NCBI RefSeq assembly: GCF_004216755.1 | Contig: NZ_SGWZ01000001.1 | Coordinates: 1-64,000, forward strand | DNA from: Kerstersia gyiorum | GTDB lineage: Bacteria; Pseudomonadota; Gammaproteobacteria; Burkholderiales; Burkholderiaceae_B | Length of the DNA stretch: 64,000 nucleotides | Direction: 5' to 3' | Part shown: positions 18,410-27,582 of the stretch, piece after piece | How the letters are laid out: each line of letters begins with the position of its first letter | Numbering within the stretch: the stretch's first letter is position 1 | Made by a program: the position numbers and the translations under genes | The notes under the pieces: model-generated | Told to the model about the DNA's origin: nothing | The model's input: the letters and a program-made list of their open reading frames with translations, nothing else | Databases searched by the model: none

Positions 18410-19810
18410 TCATGACAATAGCCAGAACACGATGGACGGGCACAGTGCCAGCACCAGCACACCCACCAGTTGCAGGATCACGAAAGGCGTCACGCCACGA
18501 TAGATATCCTTGATGCGCACCGACGCCGGCGCCGCCCCCTTCAGGAAGAACAGAGCGAAACCGAAGGGTGGCGTCAGGAACGACGTCTGCAGGTTTACCG
18601 ACACCAGAATGGCAAACCACAGCAACACCATGGACTTCTGGTCTTCCGGTGACAGATGCTCGATACCCAGCGCAGGGGCGAAATCCGGCGCAAAACTGGC
18701 AATGATGGGCGCGAATACCGGCAGGATGATCAGCGTGATTTCCAGCCAGTCAAAGAAGAACCCCAGCAGGAAAATCACGACCATCAGCAGGAACAGCAGG
18801 CTCCAGTGCGTCAGGCCCATCCACTGGATGAAGTCCAGGATCAGGTCCTCGCCATACAGCGCACGGAACACATAGGAAAATGCAGTGGCGCCGCCGAAGA
18901 TCAGGAAGATCATGGCTGATGTCAGCGCCGTCTGCATGCAGACCTTATCCACGGTCTCGCGCCGCAGCCGCCCCGAGAATGCCGCCAGCAGGATGGCGCC
19001 GAACGCGCCTATCCCCGACGCTTCGGTGGGCGTGGCCCAACCGGCGAAAATCGAGCCCAGCACCAGCACGATCAGGAACGAAACCGGCAGCACCCCTTTG
19101 GCAAAGAGGACAAAAAGATTCCAGGCCCCGACTTCACTTTCCTCGCGCTCCACCCTTGGCGCCAGCTGCGGCTTGATCATCGAGATCACTACCACATAGA
19201 TGCAGTAGAACGCCGCCAGCATCAGGCCCGGCAGAATGGCCGCCAGGAACAGATTGCCCACGGAAATGGCCATGAGATCCGCCATCATGACCAGCATGAC
19301 CGAAGGCGGCAGCAGGATGCCCAGTGTCGCGCTGGCAGCGATGATGCCCGTGCCCAGCCGTACGTCGTACTTCTGCGCCAGCATGGCAGGCAAGGCCATC
19401 ATCGTCAGCATCACCACGGAGGCTCCGATGATGCCCGTCGTCGCCGCCAGAATCGTGCCCAGCAATGCAACGGCCAGCGCCAGTCCGCCAGGCACGCGGC
19501 GCAGCAGCAACTGCAGTACGCGCAGCAGATTGTCCGCCACCTGGCTTTTCTCCAGCATGATGCCCATGAAGATGAAGCAGGGCACGGCCACGAGGATCTG
19601 GTTATTGGCGGCGTTCTGCCACAGCCGTTCGACGAACAGGTACAGCTCGGAGGTATGCATCACCCCCAGCCCGATCCCGCCCAGCGCGAACAGCAGCGCC
19701 AGCCCACCCAGCACCAACCCGACCGGAAAGCCGGTGAACACGAACAACGCCAGGGCGATGAACATGTAGCCGCCCAGGTAGTCATAGAAATGGTTGTAGA
19801 GGGCTTCCAT
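18410..19810 (-). CDS. dctM: TRAP transporter large permease (DctM type)
   Basis: Large membrane subunit of a tripartite ATP-independent periplasmic transporter, 466 residues with about 12 helices. The TRAP-M family is seen in FIFMGIMLEKSQVADNLLRVL, GGLALAVALLGTILAATTGIIGASVVMLT and LPPSVMLVMMADL, with a second matching half at TALTSAMIFLIFGGATAFSYVF. It drives Na+-coupled solute uptake together with the small permease and the binding protein. Its ATG shares one base with the dctQ stop (TGATG at 19812-19808), so the two are translationally coupled. Confidence 0.94.
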   Translation of the reverse strand: MEALYNHFYDYLGGYMFIALALFVFTGFPVGLVLGGLALLFALGGIGLGVMHTSELYLFVERLWQNAANNQILVAVPCFIFMGIMLEKSQVADNLLRVLQLLLRRVPGGLALAVALLGTILAATTGIIGASVVMLTMMALPAMLAQKYDVRLGTGIIAASATLGILLPPSVMLVMMADLMAISVGNLFLAAILPGLMLAAFYCIYVVVISMIKPQLAPRVEREESEVGAWNLFVLFAKGVLPVSFLIVLVLGSIFAGWATPTEASGIGAFGAILLAAFSGRLRRETVDKVCMQTALTSAMIFLIFGGATAFSYVFRALYGEDLILDFIQWMGLTHWSLLFLLMVVIFLLGFFFDWLEITLIILPVFAPIIASFAPDFAPALGIEHLSPEDQKSMVLLWFAILVSVNLQTSFLTPPFGFALFFLKGAAPASVRIKDIYRGVTPFVILQLVGVLVLALCPSIVFWLLS

Positions 19811-20445
19811 CAGCGCACCTCGGCAGAATCATCGCGCACCGCCTCGCCGGCGGGCTGCTGGACCATGCCCAGCCGCGCCAGCGCTTCAGGGCGCAGGGCT
19901 CGTGGGCCGAACAGGAAAATCACCAGGCGCAGCAGGGTCGCCAGCAAAGCCAGCAACAGCAGGCCCACCCCCAGCAGCAGGAAGGACTTGATGATCCAGC
20001 GGTGCGGAATGCCGGTCAGGGCCGCCGAACCCTCGCCCTGCACATAGGCATTCACGACGAATTGCCAGGACTCATAGACCAGGACGCCGCAGAACGGCAG
20101 TGCGAACACCAGGATGCAGATGAGTTCGACCCAGCCGCGCTTGCGCTCGGACTGTTTTTCGCGCCAGATATCCACCCGTACGTGCGCGCTGTTGAGATAG
20201 GCCAGCGCATAGGCCATCAGGAAAATCATCGCGTGCAGGTGCCACTCGAGCTCCTGCAATTTGGTCGGGGAAATGAAGTCGTACAGCCAGCTATTCATGA
20301 CCCACTGCTGGATGAATACGATCTTGCGGGTGACGACGTCATAGACGATCACCAGGATGAGCGGCAGAATCAGCCAGGACCCAAGCCGCGCCACACCCGC
20401 GCACAGCCTGGAAAGCATGTCTGATAAAACGAGTAACTGGCGCAT
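19810..20445 (-). CDS. dctQ: TRAP transporter small permease (DctQ type)
   Basis: Small membrane subunit of about 211 residues with four hydrophobic helices, as usual for DctQ. Family marks are WLILPLILVIVYDVVTRK, ELEWHLHAMIFLMAYALAYLNSAHVRVDIW and the later two helices ending in LGVGLLLLALLATLLRLV. The ATG at 20445 is chosen because GGAG lies about 8 bases upstream; a GTG at 20457 is the alternative. It sits between the binding-protein gene and dctM. Confidence 0.92.
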   Translation of the reverse strand: MRQLLVLSDMLSRLCAGVARLGSWLILPLILVIVYDVVTRKIVFIQQWVMNSWLYDFISPTKLQELEWHLHAMIFLMAYALAYLNSAHVRVDIWREKQSERKRGWVELICILVFALPFCGVLVYESWQFVVNAYVQGEGSAALTGIPHRWIIKSFLLLGVGLLLLALLATLLRLVIFLFGPRALRPEALARLGMVQQPAGEAVRDDSAEVR

Positions 20446-20549
20446 GGCGGGCTCCACTAACAGCCATCAGATTCCAGCGGGGCGGCGGGTGGCAACCGCA
20501 GCCCGCCGCCGCAAGGCAGCATCCACCCGGATGCTGCCGGCCTGCCCCC

Positions 20550-21593
20550 TTACTTGAGGTAGGCGCGTTCCCCCCAGATCTTGTAATCCTCGCGGAACTT
20601 GGACAGGCTGTCCCAGACCTTGGCCGAATCCGGGTTCTGGGCCACCTCCTGCTTGATCACCTTGTCCCAGGCCGTGCTGAAGGCTGCCAGCATTTCTGCC
20701 GGCCACATCTTGATCTGCACGCCATCGGCCTCGTTCTGGCGCATGATGGCGTACTGCCCGGCTTCGCCGGCCGCCAGCTGATCCACCAGGGCACGGTCGC
20801 AAGACAACTCGATCATGGCCTTCTGCGCCGCATTCAACTTGTTCCAGCTATCCTTGTTGACCAGCAGTTCCTGCACCGTGGATTGCTGGTGCCAGCCGGG
20901 GAAGTAATTGAACTTGGCAATCTGGTAGAAGCCCAGGCCCCGGTCGATGGCCGGCACGGATTGCTCGGCGCCATCCAGCGTGCCCAGCTCCAGCGCCTGG
21001 TAGATTTCACCCGGCGCCAGCAACTGCGTGGATACCCCGAACTCTTCCATCACTTTTGCACCCAGGCCCAGGAAGCGCATTTTCAGGCCGCGCAGGTCGT
21101 CGAGCGACTTGATTTCCTTGCGGAACCATCCGCCACTCTCGGGCGGCAGGATGCCGCACGGCAGCATGTGGATGTTGTCGCGCGCGTACATTTCCTGCGC
21201 CAGCTTCAGGCCATCGCCATAACGCAGCCAGGCCAGCATTTCACCCGCCCCCGGGCCGAAGGGCACCGCAGCAAAGAAGGCATAGGCCGAGTTCTTGCCG
21301 ACGTTGAACCCGGGCGAACCGTAGGCGGCGTCGACCGCGCCCTTGGACACGGCGTCGTAATACTGCGTACCGGCCACGATGGCGCCCGGCTCGAACACGC
21401 GGATATCGAACTTGCCGTCCGACAGCAACTTGACCTCATCGCCGATCTGGAAGGCGGTCGCACCGGCGACCGGCATGGCTTTGGCATAGGCGGAATGCAT
21501 GCGCCAGCGCACGCGTTCCTGGGCATTGGCAACGGTGGACACCCCTATCGTCAGGGCAAGCGCCAGGCCACTGATCACTGCGAGTTTCTTCAT
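20550..21593 (-). CDS. dctP: TRAP transporter solute-binding protein (DctP type)
   Basis: Periplasmic binding protein of 347 residues. A signal peptide (MKKLAVISGLALALTIGVS, cleaved near ANA-QE) leads to the DctP fold: RWRMHSAYAKAMPVAG, the RMRFLGLGAKVMEEFGVSTQLL strand containing the arginine that in this family contacts the carboxylate of the ligand, and DGAEQSVPAIDRGLGFYQIAKFNYFPGWHQQ. The ATG at 21593 has an AGAGGAG ribosome site; a longer in-frame ATG lacks one. The carboxylate-binding arginine implies an organic acid ligand; the neighbouring lyase and dehydrogenase make a hydroxy-acid likely, which is inference. Confidence 0.93.
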   Translation of the reverse strand: MKKLAVISGLALALTIGVSTVANAQERVRWRMHSAYAKAMPVAGATAFQIGDEVKLLSDGKFDIRVFEPGAIVAGTQYYDAVSKGAVDAAYGSPGFNVGKNSAYAFFAAVPFGPGAGEMLAWLRYGDGLKLAQEMYARDNIHMLPCGILPPESGGWFRKEIKSLDDLRGLKMRFLGLGAKVMEEFGVSTQLLAPGEIYQALELGTLDGAEQSVPAIDRGLGFYQIAKFNYFPGWHQQSTVQELLVNKDSWNKLNAAQKAMIELSCDRALVDQLAAGEAGQYAIMRQNEADGVQIKMWPAEMLAAFSTAWDKVIKQEVAQNPDSAKVWDSLSKFREDYKIWGERAYLK

Positions 21594-21634
21594 TTCCAGC
21601 TCCTCTCTTTGTTGTCTCCGGCTCCGGCTTCCCA

Positions 21635-22492
21635 TCAGGCCTGGCCGAATTCCTTCTCGAAATCATGGTAGCGATGCAAACCCACCATTTCCATGAACTC
21701 GCCGTAAGTCGCCATATCGTTCGAAATGGCCGCAGTACTGCCATCGTGCCGCAGAACTTCAAGCACCCTGGCGGACGCCTTGGCCGCAGCGAACAATGTC
21801 GACAGCGCATAGAACACGATGTCAAAACCCATCTGCTGGATTTCGGCTGCGGTCAATCGCTGTGTTTCATTGCCATCCACGACACTCAGCACCTTGCGCC
21901 CGGGCACGTGCCGCGCAATTGCCTCGGCCTGGGCAATCGTCTTGACACCATCGACGAACACAAGGTCCACTCCGGTTTCGGCATACAGATTGGCCCGACG
22001 CACGGCTTCCTCGACACCGTGCACGCCCAGCGCATCCGTACGCGCGATCAACAACATGTCCGACCAGGCCCGGGCGCATACCGCCCCCTTCAGCGTACGT
22101 ACCTGGGCCTCGGCATCCACCAGCTGAATGCCGCTGAGCTGCCCGCAGCGCTTGGGCAGCGTCTGGTCCTCCAGGTGGATGGCCGCGACGCCGATCTGGG
22201 CGTAGTCCTCCACTGTGCGCAGCAGGTTGTTGATGCCCCCGTAGCCGGTATCGGCATCGGCAATGACCGGCAGGGCCGTGGCGCGCACCATGCGCCGGGC
22301 ATGCTCGAGCATTTCGGTCTGCGTCATCAGGCCGAGGTCCGGCATGCCCAGGGTGGTAGCCGTGGCGCCGAAGCCCGTCATATAGACAGCGGGAAAACCG
22401 GCCTGCTCCACCAGGCGCGCCGTCAGCGCATCCGCCGCGCCGGGCGCCTGGATCAATGTTCCTGCGTTCAACAGTTCCTTCAGTTTGGACAT
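21635..22492 (-). CDS. Isocitrate lyase/PEP mutase family protein
   Basis: TIM-barrel enzyme of 285 residues in the ICL/PEP-mutase superfamily. It has the Mg2+ site DADTGYG (residues 79-85), HLEDQ (106-110) and the active-site loop KRCG (114-117). Keeping the loop cysteine points to a C-C lyase such as methylisocitrate or dimethylmalate lyase rather than an oxaloacetate decarboxylase, which usually lacks it. The usual KRCGH is KRCGQ here. Its place between TRAP genes and a dehydrogenase suggests it cleaves the imported acid or a product of it. No prpC or prpD is nearby, so propionate metabolism is not indicated. Confidence 0.85.
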   Translation of the reverse strand: MSKLKELLNAGTLIQAPGAADALTARLVEQAGFPAVYMTGFGATATTLGMPDLGLMTQTEMLEHARRMVRATALPVIADADTGYGGINNLLRTVEDYAQIGVAAIHLEDQTLPKRCGQLSGIQLVDAEAQVRTLKGAVCARAWSDMLLIARTDALGVHGVEEAVRRANLYAETGVDLVFVDGVKTIAQAEAIARHVPGRKVLSVVDGNETQRLTAAEIQQMGFDIVFYALSTLFAAAKASARVLEVLRHDGSTAAISNDMATYGEFMEMVGLHRYHDFEKEFGQA

Positions 22493-22515
22493 TCGTCAGA
22501 CTCCTGACGCCAGGT

Positions 22516-23271
22516 TCAGCGGCCGCCGGCCACGTCGAGCACACTGGCAGTGATATAGGAAGCGCCGGGCGACAGCAGCCAGACAGCCGCTTCGGCAACT
22601 TCGGCGGGCGCACCCAGACGGCGCATGGGAATGATGTCGGCCAGGGCAGCAATGGCAGCCGGGTCCCCCAGGGAATCCATCTGGATTTCCGTGTCGATGA
22701 TGCCGGGCGACAGTGCGTTGACGCGCACGTCCGGTGCCAGCTCCTTGGAGAAGGATTGTGTCAGCGTGGCAATCGCGCCCTTGGTGGCGGCATAGGCCAT
22801 ATTGCCCACCATACCCCCGGTGCGCGCCGCAATGGACGCCATGGAAACCATGGAACGCTCGCTGAACCCGCCGCCGCGCGTGGCAAAGGCCGACGTCGCA
22901 AAAAATACGCTCTTGAGGTTGACGCCCAGGACGCGGTCCAGTTCCGCCGCGTCAAGATCCGCCAACGTCATGCGCCGGCCGATGATCCCGGCGTTGTTGA
23001 CCAGATGGGCGATACCGCCCCATTGGGCCAGTACGGCATCGGCCGCCGCATCGACCGCAACCTTGTCGCTGACATCAACCTTGAGCGGCAGAATCTGCCC
23101 GCCATACCGGTCTGCCAGCGCCGCCAGACGATCTTCCCGCAGGTCCCAGACCGATACCAGGGCATCCAGTGCCAGCAGGCGCTCCACGATTGCACGCCCG
23201 ATACCGGACGCCCCCCCTGTCACCACCACGACACGCCCGGCGAACCAGGACTGATCATATGTCTGCACCAC
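22516..23271 (-). CDS. Short-chain dehydrogenase/reductase
   Basis: Classical SDR of about 251 residues with the NAD(P) loop TGGASGIG near residue 20, NNAG, the catalytic serine region SMVSMASIAA and YAATKGA (Tyr/Lys), plus the usual C-terminal SYITASVLDVAGG. An aspartate after strand 2 (VWDLRED) favours NAD+ over NADP+. The start is set at the GTG at 23271 because GGGAGG lies five bases upstream; a second GTG at 23268 and ATGs further upstream are alternatives. It leads the operon SDR-lyase-TRAP, so it probably oxidises a hydroxyl group of the imported compound. Confidence 0.85.
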   Translation of the reverse strand: MVQTYDQSWFAGRVVVVTGGASGIGRAIVERLLALDALVSVWDLREDRLAALADRYGGQILPLKVDVSDKVAVDAAADAVLAQWGGIAHLVNNAGIIGRRMTLADLDAAELDRVLGVNLKSVFFATSAFATRGGGFSERSMVSMASIAARTGGMVGNMAYAATKGAIATLTQSFSKELAPDVRVNALSPGIIDTEIQMDSLGDPAAIAALADIIPMRRLGAPAEVAEAAVWLLSPGASYITASVLDVAGGR

Positions 23272-23681
23272 CGGCGCCTCCCGTAGACCTGCTGCATGGA
23301 TTTTTGGCGATCTTAGCATAGCAGAACTAGTATGCAATTCGGGTTAGCGAGCAGCGTGGCCAGCGTCTTCCCCCCCTGGCTGCGGTACCATAGGAACAAC
23401 ATTGAACAAGGCCGGAATGTGAGCAATAATCGAAGTAGACCATGACTGCCAGCAATGGCCGCCAGCGCCGGGATTTCCATGATCCCGGCGCCGGAACATC
23501 CCATCAATCCGCGTTTGCAATTCCGTTTTCCTGGCCAACCATTGACCACGCGCCAAACCGAAACGCTCGCCCGCCGGGGTGGGATCAAGCAAGGCAATTT
23601 CCATCTGGAGTCCATGACTCCCCCGAATGGCGGTGGAATCATTTTCGCCGCCGGGCCGGATCTCTTCACGACAGTTCAGTC
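23272..23681. promoter_or_regulatory. Divergent control region of the TRAP/SDR operon and its GntR regulator
   Basis: These 410 bp separate divergent genes and should hold both promoters and the regulator's operator. The part around 23315-23340 is the most AT-rich (for example TAGCATAGCAGAACTAGTATG), fitting a promoter for the minus-strand operon. No perfect GntR-type inverted repeat can be named by eye. Open frames in this stretch have no family features. Confidence 0.45.
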
Positions 23682-24413
23682 ATGACAGCAACCAAAAGCA
23701 CTGCTACCAAGTCCTCCATGTCTGCGGAAGTCGCGGACAAAATCCGTGACGCCATCATCAATGCCGCCTTCGATTTCGGCGAAGCGCTGTCGGAAGAAAA
23801 CCTTGCCGCCGCCTTCGACGTCAGCCGCACGCCCATTCGCGAAGCGCTGAACCTGCTGCAACTCGAAGGCCTGGTGAACATCGTGCCGAAATCCGGCACC
23901 TATGTGTTCACCCCGTCGCTGGAAGACATCATCGAACTGTGTGAATACCGCGCCTGTCTGGAATTGCAGGCCGCAGAACTGTCTGCGATGCGCAACCCGC
24001 TGAACCTCGCCGCTGCACTGGAACGCCTGCTGGGGCAAATGGAACAGGCAGTCCATGACGGCGACATCCGCATCTACGGACAGCTGGACACGCAATACCA
24101 TCTCGCGTTCCTGGAGAACGCTGGCAACCGTTATCTGATGCAGGGCTACCGCATGATCATGGGCCGCGTCGCCACGCTGCGCACCCAGCTGGCCCTGCAT
24201 GCCAAGAACGAACCCAAGCGCTCCATGCACGACCACGCGATGATGATCCAGCTCATCCGGGAAAACAAAATCTCGCGCCTGAAAACCGTGCTCTGGACGC
24301 ATATCATGCGCACCAGCGACAACTTCATGCAGGCCTTCCAGGACAACCCCATCAAGCCGCTGACCCAGAAGGAAGTCGTGCGGCGCAAGCTGCAACAGGG
24401 CGGCGCGCTGTAG
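23682..24413 (+). CDS. GntR family regulator (FadR/FCD subfamily)
   Basis: Transcription factor of 243 residues. An N-terminal winged helix (VADKIRDAIINAAFDFGEALSEENLAAAFDVSRTPIREALNLLQLEGLVNIVPKSG; the SRTPIREAL recognition helix is typical) is followed by an FCD effector domain with the metal/ligand histidines in LDTQYHLAFLENAGN and SMHDHAMM. FCD domains bind small organic acids. It is divergent from the SDR-lyase-TRAP operon and most likely represses or activates it in response to that substrate. The ATG at 23682 is the one nearest the domain; the open frame extends further upstream without family signal. Confidence 0.9.
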   Translation: MTATKSTATKSSMSAEVADKIRDAIINAAFDFGEALSEENLAAAFDVSRTPIREALNLLQLEGLVNIVPKSGTYVFTPSLEDIIELCEYRACLELQAAELSAMRNPLNLAAALERLLGQMEQAVHDGDIRIYGQLDTQYHLAFLENAGNRYLMQGYRMIMGRVATLRTQLALHAKNEPKRSMHDHAMMIQLIRENKISRLKTVLWTHIMRTSDNFMQAFQDNPIKPLTQKEVVRRKLQQGGAL

Positions 24414-24684
24414 GCCATACGGCACATTCTCGCGCCGGGCGGCCCGCCCGACACGGCCTTCCTGCGCCAGTCCCAGGCGTACTTGCCCGGCCATCGCCCA
24501 CAGACATCCTTCCCCATCCCGTACACCAACCTGGCCCCTGGCATCCAGCGGCAGCCGGGAATTTGACGCGTTTTTCATTTTTCCTTGACGGATTTTCGAC
24601 GCCTCGAAATCTACGATCCACAGGTATGAGCTTCCTGCCGCACAGGCATCGGAGCATCTCGCCCACCGCCGGATCGTTTTCGTC

Positions 24685-25074
24685 ATGCCCGCATCTTTTC
24701 TTTCCGCCAGCCAGTACCAGGCCCTGCGTTTTGGCCTGAGCGGCGCTGCAGCCACGGCCCTGCATTACCTGATCATGCTGGCCCTGCTGCAAGGCAGCCT
24801 GCCGCCCACGGCGGCCACGGCGACAGGAGCACTGGCCGGCGCCTGGGCCAATTACCTCCTGCAATACCACTATGCCTTCCGGCCTGCGTCCCGGCATGCA
24901 GCCACCGCCATGAAATACCTGATAGTGGTACTGATCGGTTGGCCCCTGAACCTACTGTTCTTCACAACCCTGTATTCCGGGTTCGCACTGCCCGTTCCTC
25001 TCGCACAGATGCTGGCCACGCTATTGCTGGCCCTGTGCAACTACTGGATCTCCAGGAGATTCGTGTTCCTATGA
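24685..25074 (+). CDS. GtrA-like small membrane protein
   Basis: GtrA family protein of 129 residues with four hydrophobic helices; conserved pieces are QYQALRFGLSGAAATALHYLIML, AWANYLLQYHYAFR and CNYWISRRFVFL. GtrA proteins are thought to flip undecaprenyl-phosphate-linked sugars across the inner membrane. Its stop overlaps the start of the next gene (ATGA, 25071-25074). The 270 bp before it contain no gene. Confidence 0.9.
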   Translation: MPASFLSASQYQALRFGLSGAAATALHYLIMLALLQGSLPPTAATATGALAGAWANYLLQYHYAFRPASRHAATAMKYLIVVLIGWPLNLLFFTTLYSGFALPVPLAQMLATLLLALCNYWISRRFVFL

Positions 25075-26114
25075 ACAATATCCGCACCCTCCGTGCCTCC
25101 TCCGCCACACCGACACGGCCACCCGCCCTATCGCTGCTGATCCCTGTCTATAACGAGGCCGACGTCCTGCCCCTGTGCTTCGAGCGCGTTAGCGCCGTGC
25201 TGCAGGACATGGACCTCAGCCATGAGATCGTCTTTGTCGATGACGGCAGTACCGACGGCAGCAGCACCGCACTGGCCGCGCTCGCGCTCTCCCAACCTGG
25301 CATAAAGGTCGTCCGGCTCAGTCGCAATTTCGGCAAGGAAGCTGCCATGTCCGCCGGACTGGAACACTGTGCCGGCGCCGCCGTCATCATCCTGGACGCC
25401 GACCTGCAAGACCCGCCAGAACTCATCCCCGACATGGTGCGGGCCTGGCGCGCCGGTGCAGACATCGTCACCATGCGGCGCCGCTCTCGCGCTGGCGACC
25501 CTTGGCACAAGCGCCTGAGCGCCCATCTCTACTACCGCCTGCTGAACCGCCTGAGCGACGTTGCCATCCCCGAGGACACGGGCGATTTCCGCTTGCTCAG
25601 CCTCAGGGCCATCCAGGCATTACAACAATTGCCTGAACGTTCACGCTACATGAAGGGCATATTCGCCTGGATCGGCTTCCCGACTACCCAGATCCTCTAT
25701 GAACGCCAGCCGCGCGCGGCCGGCAGGACCAAATGGAACTACCGTGGCCTGATCGGCCTGGCGATCGAAGGCATCACCTCCTTTTCCATCAAACCGCTGC
25801 GCTGGGCCTCGGGTGTCGGCCTGACCGTGGCGGGCGCCGGGCTGGCATACGGCCTGTTCATCGCCACCAAGACCCTGCTGTACGGCGAATCAGTACAGGG
25901 TTACCCTTCGCTCATCGCGATCATTGCCTTTCTGGGCGGCGTGCAGCTCATCACCATGGGGCTGCTGGGAGAGTACGTCGGCAAGACCTATATCGAAACC
26001 AAGCAGCGCCCCGTCTACCTGATCCGCGATGTCCTGCACAGCCAGGCCGGCAGTGCGCGGGCCAGCGCCCACGCCACCGTACCTGTACAGGAGCCCCGTC
26101 ATGGCCGCCGCTGA
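25071..26114 (+). CDS. GtrB/ArnC-like undecaprenyl-phosphate glycosyltransferase
   Basis: Family 2 glycosyltransferase of 347 residues. It shows SLLIPVYNEADVLP, IVFVDDGSTDGSS, the DADLQDPPELIP metal/sugar site, EDTGDFRLLS and two C-terminal membrane helices. Such enzymes transfer a sugar from a nucleotide donor to undecaprenyl phosphate on the cytoplasmic face. It is coupled to gtrA upstream and overlaps the ArnT-like gene downstream by 14 bp. The sugar is unknown; glucose, glucosamine and aminoarabinose are all known for related systems. Confidence 0.92.
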   Translation: MNNIRTLRASSATPTRPPALSLLIPVYNEADVLPLCFERVSAVLQDMDLSHEIVFVDDGSTDGSSTALAALALSQPGIKVVRLSRNFGKEAAMSAGLEHCAGAAVIILDADLQDPPELIPDMVRAWRAGADIVTMRRRSRAGDPWHKRLSAHLYYRLLNRLSDVAIPEDTGDFRLLSLRAIQALQQLPERSRYMKGIFAWIGFPTTQILYERQPRAAGRTKWNYRGLIGLAIEGITSFSIKPLRWASGVGLTVAGAGLAYGLFIATKTLLYGESVQGYPSLIAIIAFLGGVQLITMGLLGEYVGKTYIETKQRPVYLIRDVLHSQAGSARASAHATVPVQEPRHGRR

Positions 26115-27582
26115 ACGCCTGCTGCCACGCTGGCTCTGGTTTCTGGCTGCGTTGTTCGGGCTGCGCCTGGTGCTGATGGCCATCCTGCCCATGGCTGACA
26201 CCTCCGAACCACGCTATGCGGAAATCGCCAGATTGATGGCCGTCAGCGGCGACTGGATCACCCCCTGGTTCGAACCCGGCACTCCCTTCTGGGGCAAGCC
26301 GCCATTTGCCTTCTGGGCTTCCGCCGCCGCATTCCGGCTCTTGGGCGACTGTGACTTTGCCGCCCGCTTACCCGCCTGGCTGGCAACCCTGGCCACCACC
26401 GCACTCATCTATGCCTACTCACGTGACCGCATCAGCACGGCGGTCGCTCGCCATGCCACCCTGATATACAGCTCCTGCCTGTTGACCTTCGTCCTGGCTG
26501 GCGCCGTGCTGACCGATGCCTACCTGACGCTGGCAATCACGCTATGCCTGGTTGCCTTAGGCAAACAACAGGACGGCTTGCGCCAGGCCTGGGGCTACGC
26601 CTTCTTCGCCGGGCTGGCCCTGGGCATGCTGGCCAAGGGGCCGCTGGCGATCGTTCTGGTGCTGGCCGTCTTGCTCCCCTGGCTGCTCTGGCAGCGCCGC
26701 GCTGCGCTGGCCTGCCTGCGCCGCCTGCCTTGGACGGGCGGCGTGCTGCTGTTCCTGGCGCTAAGCCTGCCCTGGTATCTCCTGGCCGAACTGAAAACGC
26801 CGGGTTTCCTGCAGTACTTCATCGTTGGCGAGCATTTTTACCGCTTCGTCGATCCCGGCTGGCAAGGCGACCTTTACGGCAGCGCTCACCAGCGCGCCTA
26901 TGGCAGCATCTGGCTGGACTGGATTCTGGCAACACTACCCTGGGGACCATTCGCCATTTATTTGCTGGCGCGCCAGGCCTGGAACCGCCGTGCCGCCAGG
27001 CCACGCCTTGCCCGCGTGTCACCGGACATCAGCCTGCTGCTGCTCTGGGCATTGGCCACGCCCCTGTTCTTCACCTTGTCCGGCAATATCCTGTGGACGT
27101 ACGTACAGCCCGCCCTGCCCGCCTTCGCAATCCTGCTGGCCGCATGGCTGTCGCAGCACGCGCCGGCAAACCCGCCCGCGCTGCACTGGCAAGCCCTGGT
27201 CACGCCAGTACCGGTGATTGGACTGCTGCTGGGCATTGCCGTCTGGGCCAACCCCGACATCCTGAAAAGTGAACGCAGCCTGGTGGCCGTGCAGCAGGCA
27301 CATGCCCAAGACGGCCAACCGCTCTACTACCAGGACAAGCTGCCGTTCTCGGCACGCTACTATTCCAGGGATACTGCCAAACTGCATCGGGGTCCGGTCA
27401 CCCGGGATTTCCTGGCCCACTACCCTGCTGGCGTCTTTCTGGCCGTCGAACACGACCAATTGGCACAGGCCGGCCTGCCGCCCGACAGCCCGATCCTGTT
27501 CAAAAACCGGCGATACTCCCTGGTGTACGCCAACGGCGCCCGGTATCCAGCGCCACGCAGACAAGGAGATGGCCCGCCATGA
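26101..27582 (+). CDS. ArnT-like family 39 glycosyltransferase
   Basis: Integral membrane glycosyltransferase of 493 residues with about ten helices. The N-terminal periplasmic loop has the ArnT pattern ADTSEPRYAEIARLM, GDWITPWFEPGTPFWGKPPFAFW, with the acidic residue and arginine needed for catalysis; a second mark is GMLAKGPLAIVLVLAVLLPW. ArnT-type enzymes move a sugar from undecaprenyl phosphate to lipid A or another surface acceptor. With GtrA and GtrB it completes a synthesis-flip-transfer set. Its stop overlaps the response regulator start (ATGA, 27579-27582). Confidence 0.9.
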   Translation: MAAAERLLPRWLWFLAALFGLRLVLMAILPMADTSEPRYAEIARLMAVSGDWITPWFEPGTPFWGKPPFAFWASAAAFRLLGDCDFAARLPAWLATLATTALIYAYSRDRISTAVARHATLIYSSCLLTFVLAGAVLTDAYLTLAITLCLVALGKQQDGLRQAWGYAFFAGLALGMLAKGPLAIVLVLAVLLPWLLWQRRAALACLRRLPWTGGVLLFLALSLPWYLLAELKTPGFLQYFIVGEHFYRFVDPGWQGDLYGSAHQRAYGSIWLDWILATLPWGPFAIYLLARQAWNRRAARPRLARVSPDISLLLLWALATPLFFTLSGNILWTYVQPALPAFAILLAAWLSQHAPANPPALHWQALVTPVPVIGLLLGIAVWANPDILKSERSLVAVQQAHAQDGQPLYYQDKLPFSARYYSRDTAKLHRGPVTRDFLAHYPAGVFLAVEHDQLAQAGLPPDSPILFKNRRYSLVYANGARYPAPRRQGDGPP

